64,000 nucleotides of DNA, from positions 310,001 to 374,000 of the forward strand of contig JAXLYX010000009.1 in assembly GCA_046351215.1 (NCBI GenBank). Direction: 5' to 3'. A program made the translations under genes and the position numbers. Under the pieces are notes generated by a model. It made no database searches. It was given only the letters and a program-made list of their open reading frames with translations, and was not told the origin of the DNA. Source of the stretch: JAXLYX01 sp046351215. GTDB lineage: Bacteria > Myxococcota_A > Polyangia > Polyangiales > Houyiibacteriaceae. This document shows, in pieces, positions 9,150 through 18,021 of the stretch. Positions within the stretch are counted from its first letter, which is position 1; every line of letters begins with the position of its first letter.

Positions 9150-10400
9150 ATGGCGAAGATCATCGGATTGCCGAAGCTCTCTCCGACGATGGAGGAGGGC
9201 ACCCTCGTCCGCTGGGCGAAGAAGGAAGGCGAGGCCATCGAGGTCGACGACCTCCTCGCCGAGGTCGAGACCGACAAGGCGACGATGGAGTTCCGCTCCT
9301 TCGACAAGGGCGTGCTCCTCAAGATCCTGAAGCCCGAGGGCGAGACGCTGAAGCCGGACCAGCCGGTCGCGATCGTCGGTCAGGCCGGCGAGGACATCTC
9401 CGCGCTGCTCGCGCAGGCGGGCGGAGCCCCGGCAGCCGCTCCGGCGGCGCCCGCTGCCGCTGCGGCGACGCCGGCGGCCGCTCCGGCCCCCGCCGCGACG
9501 GCCGCCCCGGCTCCCGCTCCGGGCGGCGACGGGCGCGTCCTGTCGTCCCCCCTCGTCCGCAAGCTCGCGCGCGAGCAGGGCATCGATCTCGCGACGGTGC
9601 AGGGCACGGGCCCCCACGGCCGCGTCGTGAAGCGCGACCTCGAGGGCCGCGAGGCGACGGCCGCGACGGCCGCCCCGGCGAAGGTCGCCCCCGCTCCGCT
9701 CCTCTCGGGCGAGCGGCTCCCGCCGCGCATCGAGAAGGCGAGCCCGACGCGCAAGACCATCGCGCGCCGCCTCGGCGAGTCGAAGCGCGACGTCCCGCAC
9801 TACTACCTGACGATCGACGTCGACGCCGGGCCCGTGCTCGAGGCCCGCGCGGCGATCAACGAGTCGCTCGACGGCGAGAAGGTCTCGGTGAACGACCTCG
9901 TCGTGAAGGCCGTGGCCCTCGCGCTAAGGAAGTCGCCGAACGTGAACGCCTCGTGGATGGGGGACGAGATCCACTACCACCAGGTCGTCGACATCTCGGT
10001 CGCCGTGGCGATCCCCGACGGCCTCGTCACGCCCGTGGTCCGCGACGCCGACCGCAAGGGCCTGCTCGCGATCAGCCGCGAGGTGAAGGAGCTCGCCGGC
10101 AAGGCGAAGGACAAGCGCCTCCGGCCCGAGGAGATCTCGGGAGGCACCTTCTCGATCTCGAACCTCGGCATGTACGGCATCGACGAGTTCGCGGCCGTCA
10201 TCAACCCGCCCGAGGGCGCGATCCTCGCGGTCGGCACCGTCCGCGACGAACCGGTCGTGGAGAAGGGCCAGGTCGTCGCCGGCAAGAAGATGAAGCTCAC
10301 GCTCTCGGCCGACCATCGCGTGGTCGACGGAGCGGTCGCGGCCCAGTTCCTGAAGACGCTCCGGGGCCTGCTCGAGCAGCCGCTCTCGATGCTCCTCTGA
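9150..10400 (+). CDS. pdhC: Pyruvate dehydrogenase E2 (dihydrolipoyl acetyltransferase)
   Basis: 416-residue E2 core protein. One lipoyl domain has the lipoylated Lys43 in VETDKATMEF. An Ala/Pro-rich swinging linker follows (about 95-130), then the peripheral-subunit-binding domain (SSPLVRKLAREQGIDL, about 135-170) and the catalytic acetyltransferase domain. Its active site is SADHRVVDG, with His389 and Asp393. ATG 9150 lies 13 bases after the pdhB stop behind AAGAGGA. A single lipoyl domain is common for this E1-alpha/beta type of complex. E3 must be encoded elsewhere. Confidence 0.95.
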   Translation: MAKIIGLPKLSPTMEEGTLVRWAKKEGEAIEVDDLLAEVETDKATMEFRSFDKGVLLKILKPEGETLKPDQPVAIVGQAGEDISALLAQAGGAPAAAPAAPAAAAATPAAAPAPAATAAPAPAPGGDGRVLSSPLVRKLAREQGIDLATVQGTGPHGRVVKRDLEGREATAATAAPAKVAPAPLLSGERLPPRIEKASPTRKTIARRLGESKRDVPHYYLTIDVDAGPVLEARAAINESLDGEKVSVNDLVVKAVALALRKSPNVNASWMGDEIHYHQVVDISVAVAIPDGLVTPVVRDADRKGLLAISREVKELAGKAKDKRLRPEEISGGTFSISNLGMYGIDEFAAVINPPEGAILAVGTVRDEPVVEKGQVVAGKKMKLTLSADHRVVDGAVAAQFLKTLRGLLEQPLSMLL

Positions 10401-10427
10401 GCAGGGAGGCGATGGGGGCGTCCATGC

Positions 10428-10455
10428 TTGACACCCCCTCCCTTTCCTCCATAAT
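10428..10455 (+). promoter_or_regulatory. Sigma-70 type promoter of tRNA-Leu
   Basis: Perfect -35 TTGACA (10428-10433), 16-base spacer, -10 CATAAT (10450-10455, 5/6). The expected start near 10462 is a few bases before the mature tRNA 5' end at 10469. This is the clearest housekeeping promoter in the window. Confidence 0.85.
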
Positions 10456-10468
10456 CCCGGCCGTCCAC

Positions 10469-10554
10469 GCGGAAGTGGCGAAATGGCAGACGCGCCAGAT
10501 TCAGGTTCTGGTGGGGTAACACCCGTGGAGGTTCAAGTCCTCTCTTCCGCACCA
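10469..10554 (+). tRNA. tRNA-Leu (anticodon CAG)
   Basis: 86 bases with a long variable arm. Acceptor GCGGAAG (10469-10475) pairs with CTTCCGC; the discriminator A and the CCA end are encoded. The anticodon stem CCAGA/TCTGG encloses TTCAGGT with anticodon CAG, and GGTTCAAGTCC is the T arm. It reads CUG codons, heavily used in GC-rich genes. Confidence 0.96.
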
Positions 10555-10579
10555 AGCCTTCCCCGAAGGTGAAGCGAGC

Positions 10580-10599
10580 ACGGCCCCGAAAGGGGCCGT
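10580..10599 (+). terminator. Hairpin terminator after tRNA-Leu
   Basis: ACGGCCCC pairs with GGGGCCGT around a GAAA tetraloop, 26 bases after the tRNA. The following bases are not a T run, so intrinsic termination may be helped by stem strength alone. The hairpin also faces the 3' end of the convergent lipoprotein gene and could serve both strands. Confidence 0.6.
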
Positions 10600-10617
10600 T
10601 CGCAATTGGGGGGCGAC

Positions 10618-11169
10618 TCAGTCGAGTCGCTGGAGCGACTCGTTGTACTGGCGGATCCGCTCCTCCTCGGTGGCCGGCGGCGCGGCCTCGAGGATCGCGG
10701 AGTCGATCTGGACGCTCGTCCGCCGCGGCGCGGTGGAGACGATGCGGACCGTCAGCCTCACGCGGTTCGGATCGGCGCCCTTCGGCACGGCGCTGCGGAA
10801 GACTCCGCCGTCGCCGAGCTCCTCGAAGGTCGAGCGGGCGAGCTGGCCGCGGACGTACTCGACCACGCGGGGCGCCTCCGCGTTCCCCTCGAAGATGCGC
10901 GTGCGTTCGTAGCTCGCCGTCTGCGTGAAGCCGATCGGGACCTTCAATCCCTCGAAGCCCAGCGTGCTCGGTGGAAGCGGTCCCCGAGAGGGCGGCTCCG
11001 GCGGACGCCTCGCCGGCACCGCCTGGACGGCCGGGCGCGGCGGAGGCAAGCGAGGCTCCTCCTCGCTCGAGCCGCAGCCCACGAGCGTCACGAATCCGAG
11101 GGCGAAGAGGAGCGTCGGGGTCTGGAGTCCATTCCGTGTCCGACGCTCGTTCCGAAGCTCAATCCGCAC
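10618..11169 (-). CDS. Lipoprotein at the end of the minor-pilin/pilY1 operon
   Basis: 183 residues. A signal sequence ends in lipobox LVGC with Cys32 as the lipidated residue. A Pro/Arg-rich linker (about 38-70) precedes a compact alpha/beta domain (about 72-165, motifs GLKVPIGFTQ and VRLTVRIVSTAP). It starts at GTG 11169, inside the last codons of pilY1 (11-base overlap), so it is very likely translated with pilY1. No family is recognised. Location suggests an outer- or inner-membrane lipoprotein that assists PilY1 export or pilus priming; this is inference from position only. Confidence 0.75.
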   Translation of the reverse strand: MRIELRNERRTRNGLQTPTLLFALGFVTLVGCGSSEEEPRLPPPRPAVQAVPARRPPEPPSRGPLPPSTLGFEGLKVPIGFTQTASYERTRIFEGNAEAPRVVEYVRGQLARSTFEELGDGGVFRSAVPKGADPNRVRLTVRIVSTAPRRTSVQIDSAILEAAPPATEEERIRQYNESLQRLD

Positions 11170-14100
11170 GTCCTGCCCACCCCTGGACCCGAGTATAGGA
11201 CACGGGCGGCGTGAGAGTCCGCGTGAACTGCTGCACCGTCGCGCCCGTCTGGATCGTGCCGCCCGAGCCGCTCACGTTCGCGACGAGCTGGAAGGTCGGA
11301 GCCGCCCGGCCGGCGAACCGGCTGACGGTGCGGGTGCCGACGTAGGGATCGGTCACGTTCGCCGTCGTGCTGTCGTAGCAGCTCGGCAGCTGCGTGACCT
11401 TCGTGCCCATGATCATCTGCTGCTGGTAGGGGCCGATGTAGGTGACCAGGTTGCCGGAGCCGACCGGGCTCTCGAGCACGCCGACGGGGTTCTGCGTGCC
11501 CGTCTGCGACTGGCGGTAGTCGACGCCCCAGATCCGGCTCGAGCCCATGAGGCACTGGTCGTAGCTGCCGGATGCGGGCGGCTGGAACGTCGCGAAGTAG
11601 GCCTGTCCGTTGAAGAGCTCGATCGGTCCCGTGAGCATCTCGCCGCCCTGCAGCGTGACGATCCAGTTCACGGGGAACGCGACGTCCAGCTCGGCGCCGG
11701 TGTCGGTGTTGTACGACGGGATCTCGGTGATGGAGACGACCCGGTTGTAGGCCATCGAGTTCTGGTTCTCGAGATCGCCCGTGCCCTGGATGATCACCAC
11801 GTGGCCGTCGCTGTCGGTCGACACGGCGGGCGGGTAGTAGGCGGGCTGTCCCTGGGTCGCCCCGAGGCCGCCGAAGAGGTCCACGGCCTTGACCGCATTC
11901 CAGTTCGCGGGGCTCGGATCGGAGATGTTGAGCCGCCAGAGGATGCCGTCCGCGTCCGTGAAATAGGCTCGCGTGGCGATCGTGCCGACCTCGCCGGTGT
12001 AGAGCGAGAAGCCTCCGGAGAGCGGCGACCCGAAGACCCTGTCGTTGAGCTGCTGGAGCAGCTGACCGGTGGCCGGATCGACGAAGTAGAGCTGTCGTCC
12101 CGTCGTGTCCCAGCATTTCTGGTGGTCTCGGGCGTTGATCGTGCCCTGGTTCGCGGGCGGGGTGCCGATGCCCTGCGAGGGGCAGCCGATCGGCATCGTC
12201 CACTGACCGTCGACGATCTGGGCGTCCTGGCAGGTGCTCGAGATGTCGACGCCGCTGCCCGCCGGGAGCAGGGCGATCGCCGTCTCGATCAGCACGTTCG
12301 TCTGCGTGCCGTTGCTCCCGCGGACCAGCACCTGGCCGAGCGCCGGCGAGCCCATCGTCGCGCCGATGTCGGAGGTGACGAACTGCCACATGAACTTCGG
12401 CGTGAACGGATTCGTCACGTCGAGCGCGATGTAGCCGCCGCCGCCGCGGCCGAAGCCCGTGAGCAGCACCGTGTGGTAGATGCCGCCGTCGATGCCGGCG
12501 CCCTGTTGGCGGCGGAAGAAGACCTCCTTCACGATCGACGTGCCGTCGGCGCCGTTGCCGTGGGCGCTCCGGAAGCCGTTCACGTTCGGCATGACCATGG
12601 GCGCGAGGTAGGCCCAGAGCTCGGTGCCGGCCGGGATCGTGTCGCCCTGGCTGTAGCTGAAGTTCGACGTCGCGACGTTGAAGGTCGCCGTCCAATCCTT
12701 CGCCACGAAGGCGTGGATCAGACCGTCGTTGGTCCCGACGTAGAGCATGGTGGGCCGGCCCTCCACCTCGGTGCGCTGCCGGTACGCGTTGTACGACTCG
12801 TCCGCGATGTTCAGGTCGGGCGGGCCGACGATGACGGGCGACGAGTGGATGATGTCGGCGAGGCGGTTGTCCGTGCGCTGACCGTTCACGCCGTAGAGCC
12901 AGTCGACGAGCGTGTTGCGCGTCGAGGTATCGCCGTTCGCGAGGCCGAAGTACTGGGGCGAGATGCTCGAGGTCACGAGCGTCGGCGTCTGCGAGAGTCC
13001 GGTCTCGGCCGGACCGGTCGGCTGATGGCCGTTGCCGTTGCCGCCCGCGTTGCCGCCCGCGTTCCCGCCGTTGCCGCCGGCGTTCCCGCCGCCACCGCCG
13101 CCCGCGTTGCGCGGCGAGCAGCTGTTTCCGCCGCCGCCCTGATGCCCGTTGTTCGAGCCCGACGTGGTCGGCGTCAGGCCGAGGGGCGCGAGGTCGCTCG
13201 TCGCCGTGAGGTACCCGCGCACGTTCGCGGCGGAGGTCGGGAGGGTCGTGAAGATCTTCCGCGAGCGCTGCGAGTTGAGGAGGATGTGGAACTGATCGCG
13301 GGGCTCGACCGGCTGCGCCACCGGCGTGTAGCTCGAGTCGCACTCGATCCGCTGACGCTCGAGGACGCCCTGCCAGTAGACGCTCGGGGACGTCGACGTC
13401 ACGGTGCGGACCTTGTAGCCCGTGCTGAACTTCGCGAGCGCGTTCGACGTCGTGCCGGCGGTCGCGCTGGCGAAGGCCGGGATCGTGCGGGTCGAGGCAC
13501 GCGGGGCCACCTGGGTGAGCACGTTGTCGAGCGCCGTCCGGAGGTCGGTCAGGTTGCTCGCCGAGAGGGCGACGCGGGTGCCGCCGTTGCTCGCGATCGT
13601 GTTGAGGCGCTGCGACACCGGGTCGGTCGTGGTCGAGCTCTGCTCGACCGCGAAGCCGATCACGTAGAGGCCGTCGATCACGCCGCGGCCGGGGATGGAG
13701 CTCTTCGTGCACGTGCCGGCGACCGGATTGCAGAGCTGGGCCGCGATGTCCTCCGGCAGGTCGTACGGGCAGAGGTTCGAGTCCGTGGAGGAGCGATCCG
13801 AGGGATAGGGCGAGGTCGGGATCGTCGTCGGCTGACGCTCGCAGTAGACGGGCTGGCCGCGCATGTCGGCGTTCGGGTAGCCGTCCGTCAGCAGGATGAC
13901 GTAGCGCTTGCGGCAGGACGCGTAGGGATCGCCGCCCGTATCCGTCGCGCTGGTCGGGGCGAGCACGTCCGCCGAATTGGCCAGGTAGTACTGGAGGTCG
14001 GTGAGCATGCCGGCGATCGGCGTCGCGCCGTAGGGGCGGATGCCGAGCAGCGCGTTCTGGATGGTCGCGTTGTTCGCCGCCATGTCGACCGTCGTCGGCG

Positions 14101-14746
14101 AGCCGAGCGGGATCAGCGGGCCCGTCGCGGCCGTCGCGCTGTGCGCTCCGTTGTCGATCGTGTGCCAGGCGTTGCAGCCGGGGAACCAGAACGACTGCGG
14201 GATGCCGTACGAGTAGTCGCCGAGGGCGCCCTGCGAGTTGGTGAGGAACGCGGCCGTCCACCGGGAGCTCGGCACGAGCGTCGGCTCCGTCGTCAGCGTG
14301 CCGACGTTGTCGAAGGTCATCAGGCCGAAGCGCACGCGGTCGATGTAGCTGTCGAGGACGCCGTCCTGCGTCTGTCCCGTCGTGCCCGGATTCGTGTAGT
14401 GCGGAATGTAGTAGTTGGCGTCGGGAGCGCCGACGGGGCGCGTCTGCTGGGTGCAGGTGAACGTCGGCCACGAGCCCGTGAGCGCCTCGACGACCGTCGC
14501 CCAGCGGTTGCGCGTGCTGTTCGTCGAGGAGCCGCCGCACTGCGGCAGGCACGACGAGCAGTCCGGCGAGCTCTGCGGGCAGACGCAGTCGGCGCGTCGC
14601 TCCATGGAGCCCGAGGTGTCGACGAGGAGCATCACCGTCGGCTTGATGTCGACGCCGTCCGCCTGGGCCGCGACGCGCGCTGCGGACGCGGCGACGAGCA
14701 AGCCGGTGGCGAGGAGGAGCCCAGACTGTCGAAGTCGGTTCATCAT
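11159..14746 (-). CDS. pilY1: PilY1-type tip adhesin of type IV pili
   Basis: 1195-residue secreted protein. A signal peptide (about 1-28, ending VAAQA) leads into a von Willebrand A domain with an intact MIDAS motif DTSGS (Asp43, Ser45, Ser47). A Cys-rich insertion follows directly (about 50-75). The VWA domain ends near 330. A Gly/Asn-rich low-complexity segment (about 531-572) separates it from the C-terminal PilY1 beta-propeller, with blade motifs such as DADGILWRLNISDP and YVGTNDGLIHAF. In other bacteria PilY1 sits at the pilus tip, primes assembly with the minor pilins and mediates adhesion. ATG 14746 has GAGGGTG upstream; ATG 14743 is possible. The gene lies 10 bases after pilX. Confidence 0.92.
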   Translation of the reverse strand: MMNRLRQSGLLLATGLLVAASAARVAAQADGVDIKPTVMLLVDTSGSMERRADCVCPQSSPDCSSCLPQCGGSSTNSTRNRWATVVEALTGSWPTFTCTQQTRPVGAPDANYYIPHYTNPGTTGQTQDGVLDSYIDRVRFGLMTFDNVGTLTTEPTLVPSSRWTAAFLTNSQGALGDYSYGIPQSFWFPGCNAWHTIDNGAHSATAATGPLIPLGSPTTVDMAANNATIQNALLGIRPYGATPIAGMLTDLQYYLANSADVLAPTSATDTGGDPYASCRKRYVILLTDGYPNADMRGQPVYCERQPTTIPTSPYPSDRSSTDSNLCPYDLPEDIAAQLCNPVAGTCTKSSIPGRGVIDGLYVIGFAVEQSSTTTDPVSQRLNTIASNGGTRVALSASNLTDLRTALDNVLTQVAPRASTRTIPAFASATAGTTSNALAKFSTGYKVRTVTSTSPSVYWQGVLERQRIECDSSYTPVAQPVEPRDQFHILLNSQRSRKIFTTLPTSAANVRGYLTATSDLAPLGLTPTTSGSNNGHQGGGGNSCSPRNAGGGGGGNAGGNGGNAGGNAGGNGNGHQPTGPAETGLSQTPTLVTSSISPQYFGLANGDTSTRNTLVDWLYGVNGQRTDNRLADIIHSSPVIVGPPDLNIADESYNAYRQRTEVEGRPTMLYVGTNDGLIHAFVAKDWTATFNVATSNFSYSQGDTIPAGTELWAYLAPMVMPNVNGFRSAHGNGADGTSIVKEVFFRRQQGAGIDGGIYHTVLLTGFGRGGGGYIALDVTNPFTPKFMWQFVTSDIGATMGSPALGQVLVRGSNGTQTNVLIETAIALLPAGSGVDISSTCQDAQIVDGQWTMPIGCPSQGIGTPPANQGTINARDHQKCWDTTGRQLYFVDPATGQLLQQLNDRVFGSPLSGGFSLYTGEVGTIATRAYFTDADGILWRLNISDPSPANWNAVKAVDLFGGLGATQGQPAYYPPAVSTDSDGHVVIIQGTGDLENQNSMAYNRVVSITEIPSYNTDTGAELDVAFPVNWIVTLQGGEMLTGPIELFNGQAYFATFQPPASGSYDQCLMGSSRIWGVDYRQSQTGTQNPVGVLESPVGSGNLVTYIGPYQQQMIMGTKVTQLPSCYDSTTANVTDPYVGTRTVSRFAGRAAPTFQLVANVSGSGGTIQTGATVQQFTRTLTPPVSYTRVQGWAGRAD
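13031..13153 (-). repeat. Gly/Asn-rich coding repeat inside pilY1
   Basis: Triplet-rich tract encoding repeated AGGN/GGN units, about residues 531-572 of PilY1. A single Cys and a short Pro-Arg stretch interrupt it. It probably forms a flexible linker between the VWA half and the propeller half, and could vary in length by slippage. Confidence 0.65.
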
Positions 14747-14756
14747 GACGACACCC

Positions 14757-15458
14757 TCAGAGGCCGAACGGCCCCGAAACTCCATCGCCGCGCGAGTCGC
14801 TCGCGACTTCCTGCATGGCCGCCGCGCCCGTCGGCGTGACGTTCGGATCGCCCGTGCGGGCACGCGCCCGCGCCGTGTACGTGGCGCGGAGGTTGCAGAG
14901 CTGGCCGTAGCCGTCGGCGCGCTGGCCCGGCATGGTGCCCTGGTACAGGTACATGTCGTAGATGTCGACGACGACGAGCGGCGAGTGCGCCTGGTTCGCG
15001 CCGTACGAGCTCGGACCGATCGGCGCCACGGTCGTCGACGTCGAGCCCGAGCCGCTGGCGACCGAGAGGTCGCTGAGGTAGAGGCGCAGACCGAGCTGAC
15101 GCACGCTGCTCATCGACGCGCTGTTCGCGGTGTTGCCGGGGTTGTAGTCCGAGGCGAGCGGCGGCTCGAACGTGCCGAGGTTCAGCGGCGTCGTGCCGGT
15201 CGCCGAGCTCGCGTGGACGAGCGCCTGGGGCCCCATGCGGTCGACCCAGTCCATCGCCGCGAGGAGCGTGGCCTGCGCGGCCTCGTGGGTCTCCATGCCG
15301 AGGCGCTGCTGACCCGCGGCTCGGACCTCCGTCGCCGTCGCATGGGCCGCGAAGGTGGCGGTCGCCGTCACCATCAGCAGCATCAGCATGACGATGAGCA
15401 TCACCGCGCCCTCTTCGCGCTTCGTGGTCTTCCGGTTGCGTGGGTTCGCTCGGTCCAT
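14757..15458 (-). CDS. pilX: PilX-like minor pilin/assembly protein
   Basis: 233 residues. The N-terminus (MDRANPRNRKTTKREEG, then AVMLIVMLMLLMVTATAT) has the PilX layout: a basic leader with a Gly before the hydrophobic helix but without the FTLIE sequence of ordinary pilins. The rest is a globular domain. Order in the operon (after pilW, before pilY1) supports the assignment. PilX-type subunits join the initiation complex that primes pilus assembly. The start lies 8 bases after the pilW stop, and pilY1 begins 10 bases after its own stop, so all are one operon. Confidence 0.8.
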   Translation of the reverse strand: MDRANPRNRKTTKREEGAVMLIVMLMLLMVTATATFAAHATATEVRAAGQQRLGMETHEAAQATLLAAMDWVDRMGPQALVHASSATGTTPLNLGTFEPPLASDYNPGNTANSASMSSVRQLGLRLYLSDLSVASGSGSTSTTVAPIGPSSYGANQAHSPLVVVDIYDMYLYQGTMPGQRADGYGQLCNLRATYTARARARTGDPNVTPTGAAAMQEVASDSRGDGVSGPFGL

Positions 15459-15466
15459 GGGGGGGC

Positions 15467-16735
15467 TCAGCGGAGGTTCGGGAGTCGGATCTCGGTGGAC
15501 ATGGTGCGGACGCGCGAGCCGAGGCTCACGGCGGAGGCACCCGTGCCGGGGGCGAAGCGGGTCGGCGGCACGTGCACGCCGTTCATGTCCGTCGTGCCGG
15601 CGCCGCCGGTGACGGGGAACTTCGGATCGCCGACCGGGGTACGGCCGGAGACCGAGACGATCACGGAGCGGATCGCCCAGGGCGTGTTCGCCGCGGCCGA
15701 TTGGGCGTTGCGGCCCGACACCCGGACGAGGTTCGGCGCCGTCGTGGTCCGGGCGTTCGTGTCGATGACGAACGACACGTCGAAGTCGGCCACGTACTCG
15801 AGCACGACCCGGGTCGTGCCCGCGATCGGCGTGCTGTTGTCGAAGGTGAGCTCGCGACGGACGAGCACGGCGGGCGAGCCTTCGATCGCCTGCAGCGTGG
15901 CCGTCGGCGTCGAGCCGACGAGGGCCGTCAGGCCGGCCGCCGCCGGGCTCATCACCCGGTATTCGACCCGCGTGAGGGGGGCGACGGTGGCTCCGTCGCC
16001 GAGCCCGACCATGCAGGTCCCGCCGATGGGAAGGGAAGGCGAGAGGTTGATCACGGCCGGATTGCCGGGCGTGCCCATGTTCCCGACGGCGCTCGTGATG
16101 TGGGGGTAGAAGTTCTGCCCCTGCATCGTCGTGAGCCGGAGCACGCGCTGGATGCCGCCCGAATTGTTCGGGGGATTGAAGGCGGCCTCGAACTGCGAGG
16201 CGCTGTAGGCCCAGGGGCCCGACGTCGTTCCCGGGACGCCGAAGTCCCGGCGGAACGCCTGCCAGGACGACTGCAGGCTCAGGCTCCCACCGGCGCCGAG
16301 GACGTTGGAGACGAGGTAGGCGCCCGACGTCGAGAAATTGCCGACGAGGACGAGCCGATCCGACTCGGAGCCGTTCAACCGGCTCGGATCGATGACCGTC
16401 TCGTCCGTGTTCGTCGGATCCGAGCTGTCGGTCATCTCGACCGCGCGGATGCGGAACGCGGGCCGCATGCACGAGGGCTCGGCGTTCGAGTCCGCGGGGG
16501 CGTAGAAACCGGCGCGCTCGATGTCGGCGCGGACCTGCTCCATCGCCATCCGGACCGACGTCTGCGTCGTCGCGATGCGCTGCTGATCCTGGAAGTGGCG
16601 CGACGAGCCGGCGCTGAGCGCGTACACCGAGCCGACGGCGATGATCCCCGCCACGAGCGCGACCATCAGCTCGATGAGCGTGAAGCCCTCGCGACGTCGG
16701 GCGCTCTTGCGCCTTCTCTCGAGGAAGTGGCTCAT
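15467..16735 (-). CDS. pilW: PilW-like minor pilin
   Basis: 422 residues. Class III prepilin signal: basic leader MSHFLERRRKSARRREG, cleavage after Gly, then FTLIELMVALVAGIIAVGS with the conserved Glu5 of mature pilins. At 422 residues it is longer than most PilW proteins; the extra length is in the C-terminal globular domain. It is expected to be processed by the prepilin peptidase and to act in the minor-pilin priming complex. ATG 16735 overlaps the pilV stop by ATGA. Confidence 0.87.
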   Translation of the reverse strand: MSHFLERRRKSARRREGFTLIELMVALVAGIIAVGSVYALSAGSSRHFQDQQRIATTQTSVRMAMEQVRADIERAGFYAPADSNAEPSCMRPAFRIRAVEMTDSSDPTNTDETVIDPSRLNGSESDRLVLVGNFSTSGAYLVSNVLGAGGSLSLQSSWQAFRRDFGVPGTTSGPWAYSASQFEAAFNPPNNSGGIQRVLRLTTMQGQNFYPHITSAVGNMGTPGNPAVINLSPSLPIGGTCMVGLGDGATVAPLTRVEYRVMSPAAAGLTALVGSTPTATLQAIEGSPAVLVRRELTFDNSTPIAGTTRVVLEYVADFDVSFVIDTNARTTTAPNLVRVSGRNAQSAAANTPWAIRSVIVSVSGRTPVGDPKFPVTGGAGTTDMNGVHVPPTRFAPGTGASAVSLGSRVRTMSTEIRLPNLR

Positions 16736-17340
16736 TGCACCACCGGATTCCATCGGAGCACCGTGGAGGCCGCCACCGAATGCAGGGGGCTGTTCGCCTG
16801 CTGGATCGCGGCGACGATCGCCGCTCCGTTCGCGCCGATGCCGCAGTTCGGGAAGACCGCCTGGTCGGCCATCCCTTCCTTCGGCCACCAGGTGATCACG
16901 TCCGCGCGCATCGAGGTGAAGTTGTTGAGCCAGGTCAGGTTCACGAGCGTGCAGTAGCGCCAGCGGGTGGGGTCGCCGTTCTCGAGACCCGCCCAGTCGC
17001 GCCCGGGGTACTCGTTCTGGGTCGCATTCGTCGGGAGCGTCGGGACGAACCATCCCGAGCTCAAGGGCTGGTTCGCGATCGCCGTGAGGTAGGGGACGTC
17101 CTGCGTCCCGCCCACGGTCGCCGACGTCCACGCGACCGACTGCCGCTGGAGACGCTCGACCCACGCGAGCGAGATCTCGGTCGCGGCCGTGATCTGGCGG
17201 GCCTGGCGGTTGCCGCGGATCGCGGCCTGCTGCAGCGCCATGATGCCCACGGCCCCGAACATGATGAGCCCGGCCGCGAGCATCACCTCGATCAGGGTGA
17301 AGCCCTCGCGCTTCGAGGAACGATGGCGTCGGTTCGTCAT
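16732..17340 (-). CDS. pilV: PilV-like minor pilin
   Basis: 202 residues. Leader MTNRRHRSSKREG, then FTLIEVMLAAGLIMFGAVGI: a canonical class III signal with mature Glu5. The AVGIMALQQAA segment at the end of the hydrophobic helix is typical of PilV. The C-terminal domain contains two Cys (RWRYCTLVN and FPNCGIG) that could form a disulfide, as in many pilins. Overlaps both neighbours by ATGA, so translation of fimU-pilV-pilW is coupled. Confidence 0.87.
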   Translation of the reverse strand: MTNRRHRSSKREGFTLIEVMLAAGLIMFGAVGIMALQQAAIRGNRQARQITAATEISLAWVERLQRQSVAWTSATVGGTQDVPYLTAIANQPLSSGWFVPTLPTNATQNEYPGRDWAGLENGDPTRWRYCTLVNLTWLNNFTSMRADVITWWPKEGMADQAVFPNCGIGANGAAIVAAIQQANSPLHSVAASTVLRWNPVVQ

Positions 17341-18008
17341 CGCATCAGCCTCGCGGTGGAGCCCTGGGGAACGACCACGCGACGAGCGACGCCGCCGCCG
17401 TCGGCCGTGCTGATGCGGAAGGTGAAGCCGCCCGCCATGGTCGTCGTGCCGAAGGTCGAATTCGAGGTGAGGCGGCCCGTCGTGCCCGTCCGCCAGTACA
17501 TGACCCCCGAGGGCTCGTAGCAGACGTCGACGATGGACCCGGTGAGGTTCCCCTCGATGATCGCGAGGGTCGTGCGTCGGCTGTTCTCGCCGAAGTCGAA
17601 GGTCCGGCCCGTGTAGCGGTCGCGGCAGCTCGTGTTGCCCGTGCACCCGCCGCCGACGATGGCGTCCCAGTTGCCGTTGCTCGCGTTGCAGCGGTTCGAG
17701 GTGTTCTGGTAGGTCTCGAGCGTACCCCGGTTGCCATCGCCCGTCGGATCGAAGCGGACGAGGACCGAGCGACCCGTGCCGACCGAGAGGCTCCGGGCCC
17801 CGCGGAAGAGGCGGACCACGTCGAGCGCCGCCAGGTTCTTCCGGCGTTCCTTCAGGGCGGAGCCCATGGTCGGGGCCGCGAGCGCGGCCACGATGCCGAT
17901 GATCACCACGACGACCATCAGCTCGATGAGCGTGAAACCTGCTTGTCTGGCCTTTCGACGCACCATGCCGAAGGGTCGTCGAAGCAATGTCCGTGCCTCG
18001 GTCTGCAT
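17337..18008 (-). CDS. fimU: FimU/GspH-type minor pilin, first gene of the pilin operon
   Basis: 223 residues. The hydrophobic helix FTLIELMVVVVIIGIVAALA with mature Glu5 follows KARQAG. The C-terminal GspH/FimU-type domain has four Cys in NRCNASN, GGGCTGN, TSCRDR and DVCYEP. ATG 18008 is chosen because TAATGT stands seven bases before it and there is no Shine-Dalgarno; the leader peptide is then 24 residues. ATG 17966 would give a more usual 10-residue leader and cannot be excluded. It lies 125 bases after the pfkA stop, so the pilin operon probably has its own promoter. Confidence 0.87.
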   Translation of the reverse strand: MQTEARTLLRRPFGMVRRKARQAGFTLIELMVVVVIIGIVAALAAPTMGSALKERRKNLAALDVVRLFRGARSLSVGTGRSVLVRFDPTGDGNRGTLETYQNTSNRCNASNGNWDAIVGGGCTGNTSCRDRYTGRTFDFGENSRRTTLAIIEGNLTGSIVDVCYEPSGVMYWRTGTTGRLTSNSTFGTTTMAGGFTFRISTADGGGVARRVVVPQGSTARLMR

Positions 18009-18015
18009 CCGCGGA

Positions 18016-18021
18016 ACATTA
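18016..18021 (-). promoter_or_regulatory. TANNNT -10 element, leaderless start of fimU
   Basis: On the minus strand TAATGT is followed by seven bases and ATG 18008. No Shine-Dalgarno is present. The -35 position (TTCCCG at 17-base spacing) is poor. Confidence 0.5.

Noticed and set aside
10925..14839. 1304-codon open frame opposite pilY1
   Set aside because: Antisense to clear PilY1 motifs; its composition (Arg, Asp, Val, Gly) is that of a reverse-frame shadow and has no recognisable fold.
17984..17997. Sigma-54-like GGCACG-N4-TTGC on the minus strand at fimU
   Set aside because: It lies inside the predicted leader-peptide codons of fimU and would start transcription about six bases before the second ATG (17966). 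The base before GG is also wrong. The TAATGT element for ATG 18008 fits better.
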